Positions 57,557-64,000 of a stretch of DNA of 64,000 bases are shown piece by piece (the first letter of the stretch is position 1; the number at the start of each line of letters is the position of its first letter). The translations under genes were made by a program, and so were the position numbers. Source of the stretch: Clostridia bacterium (GTDB taxonomy: Bacteria; Bacillota; Clostridia; Oscillospirales; CAG-272). Where the stretch lies: positions 19,526-83,525 of the forward strand of contig JAFSSP010000026.1 of the NCBI GenBank assembly GCA_017450945.1, written 5' to 3'. The notes under the pieces are model-generated. The model made no database searches. It saw nothing but the letters and a program-made list of their open reading frames with translations, and was not told the origin of the DNA.

Positions 57557-59320
57557 ATGTTCAAAAAATTGGCAAAAAGCCTGAGGGAATATAAAGCGCC
57601 GGCCATTCTGACCATCTTTTTGATGATCGGAGAGGCCGTTGTTGAGTCGCTCATTCCTTATATTACGGCAAACTACCTCATCAACGAGATCCAGAAAAAC
57701 GGCGAAAACGTGGAAATGACGGCGATCCTCAAGGTCGGACTCATCCTGGTTCTCATGGCGATGCTGTCGCTCTCCTTCGGAGGAGCCGCGGGATTTACCA
57801 GCGCAAAGGCGGCCGCGGGATTTTCCAAAAATCTGCGGCACGATCTGTTCTCCCGCGTGCAGACCTTTACCTTCCGCAACATCGATAAGTTTTCCTCGGC
57901 GTCTCTCGTTACGCGTCTTACTACCGACGTGAACTATGTGCAAATGTCCTTTATGATGCTCATCCGCATTGCCATCCGCTCTCCGCTTATGCTCGCCTTT
58001 TCGGTCATCATGGCGGCGCGGCTTGGCGGTATGCTCTCGCTCACCTTTGCCGTGGTGATCCCGGTTCTGGCGTTTGGACTCATCCTCATCGCCAAAAAAG
58101 CAATGCCGGCTTTCCATCGCGTTTTCAAAAAATATGACCGACTCAACGAATCGGTCGAGGAGAATGTGCGCGGCATGCGCGTGGTCAAGGGATTTTCGCG
58201 CGAGGAGTATGAGAAAAAGCGCTTTGGCAAGGCGGCCGACGATATTTGCGAGGACTTCACCAAGGCCGAGCGCATTGTGGCGGTCAACAACCCACTCATG
58301 AACTTCTGCATGTATTTCAACATGGCGGCAGTTCTGCTTCTCGGTTCCTATCTTGCCATCGGTCGCCCCGAGTCGGGCGTGATGATCGGGCAGATGTCGG
58401 CCATCATCACCTACGGCGTACAGGTGCTCATGTCGCTTATGATGCTCTCGATGATCTATGTCACGCTGACCATTTCGGCCGAGTCGGCCCGCAGAATCTG
58501 CGAGGTGCTCGACGAGACGCCGGATATGGAAGTGCCGAAAGATCCGGTCAAAGAGGTGAAGGACGGTTCGATCCTCTTCCGAAATGTCAACTTCAAATAT
58601 GCAAAAGAAGCCGAGATCAACACGCTCTCGGATGTAAACCTGAAAATCGATTCCGGCATGACGGTCGGAATCCTCGGAGGAACCGGCGCCGGAAAATCCT
58701 CGCTCGTCCAGCTCATTCCGCGGCTTTACGACGTGACCGAAGGGAGCCTCTCGGTAGGCGGTGTGGACGTGCGCGATTATGATCTCGATACGCTTCGCAA
58801 CCAGGTTGCCATGGTGCTCCAGAAGAATCTGCTCTTTGCCGGAACCATTCGGGACAATCTGCGTTGGGGCAATCCCGATGCGACCGACGAGGAGCTTGAG
58901 GAAGCCTGCCGTCTGGCGCAGGCCGACGAATTCATCCAAACCTTCCCCGAGGGCTACGATACTTATATCGAGCAGGGCGGCACCAACGTCTCGGGCGGTC
59001 AAAAGCAGAGGCTTTGCATTGCCCGCGCACTTCTGAAAAAGCCGAAAATTCTCATTCTCGACGATTCGACCAGCGCGGTGGATACGCACACCGACGCGCT
59101 CATCCGCGCGGGATTCAAGTCCTATTTGCCGAATACCACCAAGATCATCATCGCCCAGCGCGTCTCGTCGGTGCAGGACGCCGACCTGATCCTGGTCATG
59201 GACAACGGAAAGATCGTCGCCACGGGAGATCACAACACGCTTCTCGCTTCCAACGAAATTTACAAAGAGATTTACGAACAGCAGACGAAGGGAGGCGATG
59301 AAGATGCCGAAAATGCCTAA
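57557..59320 (+). CDS. Heterodimeric ABC exporter, subunit with degenerate ATP site
   Basis: 587 residues. Six-helix exporter membrane domain (about 1-310), then the ATPase domain: Walker A GGTGAGKSS (about 373), signature VSGGQKQR (about 478) and Walker B ILILDDSTSAVD, where Asp replaces the catalytic Glu. This is the hallmark of the non-hydrolysing half in heterodimers such as TM287/288, BmrCD and LmrCD. It pairs with the next gene, which has the intact site. Substrates in the family are drugs or lipids; not determined here. Confidence 0.93.
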   Translation: MFKKLAKSLREYKAPAILTIFLMIGEAVVESLIPYITANYLINEIQKNGENVEMTAILKVGLILVLMAMLSLSFGGAAGFTSAKAAAGFSKNLRHDLFSRVQTFTFRNIDKFSSASLVTRLTTDVNYVQMSFMMLIRIAIRSPLMLAFSVIMAARLGGMLSLTFAVVIPVLAFGLILIAKKAMPAFHRVFKKYDRLNESVEENVRGMRVVKGFSREEYEKKRFGKAADDICEDFTKAERIVAVNNPLMNFCMYFNMAAVLLLGSYLAIGRPESGVMIGQMSAIITYGVQVLMSLMMLSMIYVTLTISAESARRICEVLDETPDMEVPKDPVKEVKDGSILFRNVNFKYAKEAEINTLSDVNLKIDSGMTVGILGGTGAGKSSLVQLIPRLYDVTEGSLSVGGVDVRDYDLDTLRNQVAMVLQKNLLFAGTIRDNLRWGNPDATDEELEEACRLAQADEFIQTFPEGYDTYIEQGGTNVSGGQKQRLCIARALLKKPKILILDDSTSAVDTHTDALIRAGFKSYLPNTTKIIIAQRVSSVQDADLILVMDNGKIVATGDHNTLLASNEIYKEIYEQQTKGGDEDAENA

Positions 59321-61271
59321 AGGAATGCCCGCCAAGGGCGGCCCGGGCGGAATGCCGGGAGGACGGCCAAAGGCCAACTTCAAAGTGCTCGGCCGCGTGG
59401 TCAAAATGCTCTTCCGCTATTACCCCAAAATGGTTCCGGTCGCCATTGTTTGCATCCTGTTTTCTTCGATCACCGCGACCATTCCCGCGCTTTTCCTTGA
59501 GCGCGTGACCAACACCATCAATCTCTGTTACCAGAACGGCACCCCATGGTCGGTTGCCAAGGGCGAGATTTTGCCGCAGGTCTTCTTGTTGATCGGGCTT
59601 TATCTGCTCTCGCTTGCCGCCGTCTTCCTGCAAACCCAGATCATGGCCATTATGACTCAAGGGTTCCTCGGCAAGATGCGCAAGACCATGTTTGACGGCA
59701 TGCAGAATCTGCCGATCAGATATTTCGATACGCACAAGCACGGCGATATCATGAGCTACTATACCAACGATATCGACACGCTGAGGGAACTGGTCAGCCA
59801 GGTTTTCCCAACGCTCATCCGCGCGGGCGTGATCGTGGTCTCGGTCTTCTTTATCATGCTCTATTTCAGCATTTGGCTGACGCTTATCCTCTGCGTCGGC
59901 GTTGTGGCGATGATCCTCGTCTCAAAAAAGCTTGGCGGAGGTTCCGCGCTCCACTTTATCAAACTGCAAAACTCGGTTGGTAAAGAAGAGGGCTATGTGC
60001 AGGAGATGATGAACGGCCAGAAGGTGGTCAAGGTCTTCTGCCACGAGGATGCCGCGCAACAGGGCTTTGATACGATCAACGAAGAGCTTTGCAAAAACGC
60101 CGGCAAGGCGCACGCCTACGCCAACATGATGGGACCGATCATCATGAATATCGGCAACATTCTTTACGTCATTGTGGCCATTGTCGGCTGCCTGTTCCTT
60201 GTGAACGGAATTCCGAACGCAAGCATTGGCGCCATCTTCGGAAGGAACACAATGGTCACCATCTCGATTATTGTCGCCTTTCTTTCCATGACCAAGCAGT
60301 TTACCGGCAACATCAACCAGGTGGCGCAAATGATCAACTCGGTCGCCATGGCCTCGGCCGGTGCCGGACGGATCTTCGCGCTCATTGATGAAAAGCCCGA
60401 AGTGGACGACGGTTACGTCACGCTTGTCAATGCCAAGATTGATCCCGAAGGGAATATCACCGAGACCGAAGAGCACACCGGCGTCTGGGCCTGGAAACAT
60501 CCGCATTCGGCCGACGGGACGATCACTTACACGCGCCTGATGGGCGATGTTCGCATGACCGACGTGGACTTCTCCTATGTGGAAAGCAAGCCGGTGCTTC
60601 ACGACGTCAGCGTCTTTGCCGAGCCCGGACAAAAGGTCGCCTTTGTGGGCGCGACCGGGGCGGGGAAGACCACCATCACCAACCTCATCAACCGCTTCTA
60701 CGATATTGCCGACGGCAAGATCCGCTATGATGGCATCAACATCAACAAGATCAAAAAGAGTGACCTGCGCCGCTCGCTTGGGCTTGTGCTTCAGGATACC
60801 AACCTCTTTACCGGCACGGTCATGGAGAACATCCGATACGGTAAGCTCGACGCCACCGACGAGGAGTGCATGGAGGCCGCGCGCCTTGCAGGAGCCGACG
60901 ACTTCATTCGCCGACTTCCCAAGGGCTACGATACCGAACTGACCAGCAACGGTGCCAACCTCTCGCAGGGTCAGCGCCAGCTCATCTCGATCGCCAGAGC
61001 GGCGGTCGCAGATCCGCCGGTCATGATCCTCGACGAGGCGACCTCCTCGATCGATACGCGCACCGAGGCCATCGTTCAGCGCGGCATGGACGCGCTCATG
61101 AAGGGACGCACCGTCTTCGTGATCGCGCACAGGCTTTCTACCGTCCGCAATTCCGATGTGATCATGGTTCTTGACCACGGCCGCATCATCGAACGCGGCA
61201 ACCACGAAAAACTCATTGCCGAAAAAGGCACTTATTACCGCCTCTACACCGGCGCGTTTGAGTTGGAATAA
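59304..61271 (+). CDS. Heterodimeric ABC exporter, catalytic subunit
   Basis: 655 residues. A flexible Gly/Pro/Met/Lys-rich N-terminus (about 1-25), then the exporter membrane domain and an ATPase domain with Walker A GATGAGKTT (about 449), signature LSQGQRQ (about 552) and Walker B VMILDEATSSID with the catalytic Glu (about 573). A 50-residue linker (about 370-420) between the two domains is longer than usual. The ATG at 59304 is chosen because GGGAGG lies 8 bp before it; an ATG 6 bp upstream is too close. It overlaps the previous gene by 17 bp. Confidence 0.93.
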   Translation: MPKMPKGMPAKGGPGGMPGGRPKANFKVLGRVVKMLFRYYPKMVPVAIVCILFSSITATIPALFLERVTNTINLCYQNGTPWSVAKGEILPQVFLLIGLYLLSLAAVFLQTQIMAIMTQGFLGKMRKTMFDGMQNLPIRYFDTHKHGDIMSYYTNDIDTLRELVSQVFPTLIRAGVIVVSVFFIMLYFSIWLTLILCVGVVAMILVSKKLGGGSALHFIKLQNSVGKEEGYVQEMMNGQKVVKVFCHEDAAQQGFDTINEELCKNAGKAHAYANMMGPIIMNIGNILYVIVAIVGCLFLVNGIPNASIGAIFGRNTMVTISIIVAFLSMTKQFTGNINQVAQMINSVAMASAGAGRIFALIDEKPEVDDGYVTLVNAKIDPEGNITETEEHTGVWAWKHPHSADGTITYTRLMGDVRMTDVDFSYVESKPVLHDVSVFAEPGQKVAFVGATGAGKTTITNLINRFYDIADGKIRYDGININKIKKSDLRRSLGLVLQDTNLFTGTVMENIRYGKLDATDEECMEAARLAGADDFIRRLPKGYDTELTSNGANLSQGQRQLISIARAAVADPPVMILDEATSSIDTRTEAIVQRGMDALMKGRTVFVIAHRLSTVRNSDVIMVLDHGRIIERGNHEKLIAEKGTYYRLYTGAFELE

Positions 61272-61284
61272 GACAAAGGGAAAA

Positions 61285-61341
61285 TGCGGGGAAACTCTTT
61301 TTTGTGGAAAAAAGAGTTTCCCCGTACCCTTTCAGAAAAAA
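61285..61341. repeat. Intergenic hairpin element, copy I (single hairpin)
   Basis: One hairpin, 61285-61324 (GCGGGGAAACTC arm, loop TTTGTGGAA), followed by ACCCTTTCAGAAAAAAC, the left flank of the usual spacer. No right half. It lies after the exporter stop and next to the terminator of the convergent gene. Confidence 0.75.
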
Positions 61342-61382
61342 CGGAAAAAAAGAAAGCGGCACGCATTGCGTGCCGCTTTCTT
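61341..61382 (-). terminator. Terminator of the repeat-rich surface protein gene
   Basis: Perfect 15-bp stem (AAGAAAGCGGCACGC / GCGTGCCGCTTTCTT) with T-run on the minus strand, 18 bp past the stop. Confidence 0.88.
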
Positions 61383-61400
61383 GCTGTTTATTCTTGAAAA

Positions 61401-63626
61401 TCAGTTTTTCTTCTTTCTTGTTTTCACAAGGACGATCACCAGAGCGGCGACAGCCAGCAGGGCGACCAGAACGAGGCAGACGTACAAGCCGACGTTCAGT
61501 TTTTGCGCCTTTGATTCAACTGCCGCACCGCACTTCGTGCAGTATTTGGTCAATTGTCCTTCGTGATCGGCGGTTGCTTCAAAGTCGAGCTTCCAGACGC
61601 CGTTGTCGTGTCCGGTTGCCGGAATAACTTCGGTCTTGAAGAGCGAGCCGCATTCTGCGCAGAAGCTTCCGCGTTCACCGTCCTCGGTGCAGGTGGCTTC
61701 CTTGAGCACGCGGTCATAGCCCTTGGTATGATCATGTGCCGAGAAGGTCTTGGTTTCCAGCGTTTTACCGCACTTGGAGCAGCATTTTGCCATCTGTCCG
61801 TCGTGGTCTCCGGTTGCTTCGTGGAGAACCTTCCAGATGCCTTCGTCATGTCCGGTTGCGGGAGTGGTTTCAACGGCGTACTGCGCGTTGCAGATGGAGC
61901 AGAAGATGCCGGTTTCGCCCGCTTCGGTGCAGGTGACGCTCTTGATCAGCTTTCTGTAGCCTTCTTTATGTTCGTGAAGGGTAATGATGTTCTGGCCAAG
62001 AACTGCGCCGCATCTTGCGCAGTACTGGGAGATCTGACCGTCATGGTTTGCGGTTGCTTCAAAATCGACCTTCCAGTTGCCGTCCAGGTGGCCGAGAGCG
62101 GGAATGGCTTCGGTCTCATACATTGCGTCGCAGATGGCGCAGAAGATACCGGTGGCACCCTTTTGCGTGCAGGTCGCGTCCTTGATCACCTTTTTGTAGC
62201 CTTCGGTATGCTCGTGAGCAGAGAAGGGAACCTGTTCCAGAACAGCGCCGCAGACCGTGCAGTAGCGGGTCTTCTGACCGTCGTGATTCGGGGTGGGCTC
62301 AAAGTCGATCTTCCAGATGCCGTCGTCGTGCTCGACCGTTTCCAGCACATGGGAGCGGAGCACTTCGTGGCAGCCGTCGCAACAAAATTCAATTTTACCG
62401 GTCTCTTTGCAGGTCGCGGGGACAGCGTCCACATTGGCCCAACCGATGTAGTTTTCCAGCTCTGCGCCGATCGAGTTTTCAAAATCATACAGAGCATAGC
62501 TGAAATGTCCGGTTGCCTCAAGGCCGTAGGAACGGATCACTTCGCGGCAAGAGTCGCAACGGAAAGCGATCGAACCTACCGTAGTGCAGGTCGGAGCGAC
62601 GTAATCCACGTTGCGAGCCCCGGCGTAGTCTTCCAGCGTTGTGTTGGGATCGTTGAAATAATCGTCGAGCGAGTCACTGTAATGGCCGACCGGTTCGAGT
62701 ACGAGCGAGCAGAACACTTCCTGGCAGTTATCGCACACAAAGGAGATCTTTCCGTATTCGGTACAAGTCGGGGCAACATAATCGACGTTGAAGTATCCGA
62801 TGTAGTCTTCTACATCATCGCCCGAATCCATATAATCGTTCAACGCGCTGCAGGAGTGTCCGATCGGTTCGAGCGCATAAGAATTGATCACGCCGTGGCA
62901 GTCGTTGCAGCGGAAGACGATCGAGCCTGCCGCGGTGCAGGTGGGAGCAATGTATTCCACGTCGCGCATACCGATGCAGTCTTCCAGCGTTGCGTCGATT
63001 TCGGTCCAGTAATATTCAAACGCGCTGCTGTAGTGGCCCTCTGCTTCCTTGACTTCAATCTCGTAAAGCGCGCCGCAAAGAGCGCAGTATTTGCCGATCT
63101 CGCCATCTTGTGTGCAGGTCTTTTCTTTCAGGGTGCACTCAAAGCCAAAGGTGTGCTCATGCGTTTCAAAGCTTTCCTGATTGAGCACCATGCCGCAGGC
63201 GGTGCAGTATTCGGCGTACTGACCGGGATGATCGGCAGTCGGCTCAAAGTCGATCCGGTAAGCGGTCGTTGCATGTCCGAGCGGCTCGATTTCCTCTTCG
63301 TCGATGAGCGAATCGCAGGTTTTGCAGTAGACGCGTCTTGAACCGGGCGCCGTGCAGGTTGCGGGAGTCTCTTCGACATTGGCGTAGGAATAGTCGCCGT
63401 TTAAGATCATCTCATGGATGGTGCTCGTGTAGTAATCGATGCCCTCATCTTCATCGCAATAGATGCAGAGATAGTGGACCATTCCCGCGGTGTCGCAACC
63501 GGGATCTGTGATCATGACTTTTTTGGAAAAGTCGTGGTCACAGTCGGCGCTTGCCACCAGCATGCAAAGAGTTGCCATGCAGATCACAAGAGCCAGAGCA
63601 ATCAAGAGCTTTAGGGTCTTTTTCAT
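61401..63626 (-). CDS. Surface protein made of CxxC repeat modules with C-terminal membrane anchor
   Basis: 741 residues. Signal peptide (about 1-28, ending near VASA). Nearly the whole mature part is repeats of the form (A/P)TCT..G......C..C, ending in GH, alternating later with DH.GQ....YC..CG modules; about 15 CxxC blocks can be counted. Each could hold zinc or form disulphides. The last 35 residues form one membrane helix followed by KTRKKKN. No LPxTG is seen, so it is membrane- rather than sortase-anchored. Similar modules appear in cell-surface proteins of gut Clostridia (from memory). Role in adhesion or wall architecture is inference. ATG at 63626 follows AGGAGGAG. Confidence 0.85.
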   Translation of the reverse strand: MKKTLKLLIALALVICMATLCMLVASADCDHDFSKKVMITDPGCDTAGMVHYLCIYCDEDEGIDYYTSTIHEMILNGDYSYANVEETPATCTAPGSRRVYCKTCDSLIDEEEIEPLGHATTAYRIDFEPTADHPGQYAEYCTACGMVLNQESFETHEHTFGFECTLKEKTCTQDGEIGKYCALCGALYEIEVKEAEGHYSSAFEYYWTEIDATLEDCIGMRDVEYIAPTCTAAGSIVFRCNDCHGVINSYALEPIGHSCSALNDYMDSGDDVEDYIGYFNVDYVAPTCTEYGKISFVCDNCQEVFCSLVLEPVGHYSDSLDDYFNDPNTTLEDYAGARNVDYVAPTCTTVGSIAFRCDSCREVIRSYGLEATGHFSYALYDFENSIGAELENYIGWANVDAVPATCKETGKIEFCCDGCHEVLRSHVLETVEHDDGIWKIDFEPTPNHDGQKTRYCTVCGAVLEQVPFSAHEHTEGYKKVIKDATCTQKGATGIFCAICDAMYETEAIPALGHLDGNWKVDFEATANHDGQISQYCARCGAVLGQNIITLHEHKEGYRKLIKSVTCTEAGETGIFCSICNAQYAVETTPATGHDEGIWKVLHEATGDHDGQMAKCCSKCGKTLETKTFSAHDHTKGYDRVLKEATCTEDGERGSFCAECGSLFKTEVIPATGHDNGVWKLDFEATADHEGQLTKYCTKCGAAVESKAQKLNVGLYVCLVLVALLAVAALVIVLVKTRKKKN

Positions 63627-63681
63627 GTTTCTCCTCCTGAAAATTGATATTTTTGGGGAATGCATATAATCGTACAATTAT

Positions 63682-63710
63682 AGTATAGAAGAATTTTTTC
63701 GGTTTTGCAA
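63682..63710 (-). promoter_or_regulatory. Promoter of the surface protein gene
   Basis: Minus strand: TTGCAA (63705-63710), 17-bp spacer, TATACT (63682-63687). Confidence 0.75.
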
Positions 63711-63780
63711 GCTTTTTTCAAAATTTTTGAAAAAATATTTAAGAAAAATGCAAAAAAAGAATAAAAAATCAATTGGGGGA

Positions 63781-64000
63781 AGGGGACTTTGATCGAAATT
63801 TCGCCTGCGGCGGCAATTCGCACGATCTTGAAGCGTTTGGGACTGGCGCAGCGCCAGTCGGAATTTCGCCCCTGTGGGGCGAAGAGTCCCTCGCCTTGCG
63901 GGTGCCCTTGCAAGCAAGCACGCCGCTTCGGCGGGGACTGCGAACCGACGCCTGTGAACCCGTGGTTCGCAGGCTCGTTCCGAAGTTTGGGACTGGCGCC
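63781..64000. other. Hairpin-rich, GC-rich intergenic segment with internal direct repeat
   Basis: No gene is seen. Hairpins: GACTGGC/GCCAGTC (63841-63859), TTCGCCCC/GGGGCGAA (63865-63883), CCGC-TTCG-GCGG (63922-63933) and TGCGAACC/GGTTCGCA (63939-63972). TTTGGGACTGGCGC occurs twice (63837-63850 and 63986-63999), suggesting a tandem repeat unit that continues past the window, or a structured RNA. Confidence 0.5.

Noticed and set aside
57458-59404. 648-codon minus-strand frame opposite the exporter
   Set aside because: Shadow of a clear ABC exporter gene.
57557-61271. Loss-of-function mutation in the first exporter subunit (Asp for Glu in Walker B)
   Set aside because: This substitution is the normal feature of one half of heterodimeric exporters, and the partner keeps the Glu.
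61401-61520. Sortase anchoring of the CxxC surface protein
   Set aside because: No LPxTG-like motif precedes the C-terminal membrane helix.

Overview
The window looks like chromosomal DNA from an anaerobic Gram-positive bacterium of class Clostridia, most likely a gut-type Oscillospirales relative. The grounds are the gene order yybS-gdpP-rplI-dnaB, sigma-A promoters with 17-bp spacers, strong AGGAGG-type ribosome binding sites, lipobox lipoproteins, pyruvate:ferredoxin oxidoreductase, rubrerythrin, a ferredoxin:thioredoxin reductase-like protein and a minimal two-gene Suf-like system. The genus cannot be read from the sequence. There are no rRNA genes, CRISPR arrays, transposases or phage genes, and one tRNA gene (Thr-GGT).

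Layout. 1-7.6 kb: the end of a plsC-type acyltransferase, then on the minus strand an EndoA/MazF-type RNase, a fused radical SAM protein, a 962-residue degenerate P-type-ATPase-like membrane protein, and rlmB. 7.8-17.2 kb: a plus-strand housekeeping run, yybS-like, gdpP, rplI, dnaB, tilS, hpt, ftsH. 17.4-22.3 kb: nifJ and an anti-sigma-like/STAS pair. 22.5-28 kb, mostly minus strand: tRNA-Thr, a zinc-ribbon protein, a PPIC-like exported protein, RNase J and a small membrane protein. 28-30 kb: an AbrB-like regulator and sufC/sufB-like genes. 30.3-46.1 kb: a secreted esterase, then a seven-gene locus with one huge solute-binding protein, two complete MalF/MalG-type permease pairs, an NHL-TPR-Yip1 membrane protein and a 1,345-residue DUF5696-like protein, but no ATPase gene. 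46.3-57.3 kb: small transcription units, namely a tyrosine-phosphatase lipoprotein, a methionine-gamma-lyase-family protein without the expected PLP lysine, a PnuC-like transporter, a PF04392-type ABC importer with a divergent LysR gene, an Lrp regulator, an AT-rich RHH/SLOG pair, an FTR-Trx-rubrerythrin redox operon and a lipoprotein. 57.5-61.3 kb: a heterodimeric ABC exporter. 61.4-63.6 kb: a surface protein built from CxxC repeats.

Two things stand out. The first is the 32-46 kb transport/sensing locus, which reads as one operon and is the best candidate for an incompletely described system. The second is a family of intergenic elements at nine places, always just after a stop codon. Each consists of long GC-capped, A/T-cored hairpins, usually two flanking a spacer, and five copies share a spacer core related to ACGCACGCCGGGAAGAGCGG. 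They probably act as bidirectional terminators, and the conserved core suggests they spread as a mobile-type repeat.
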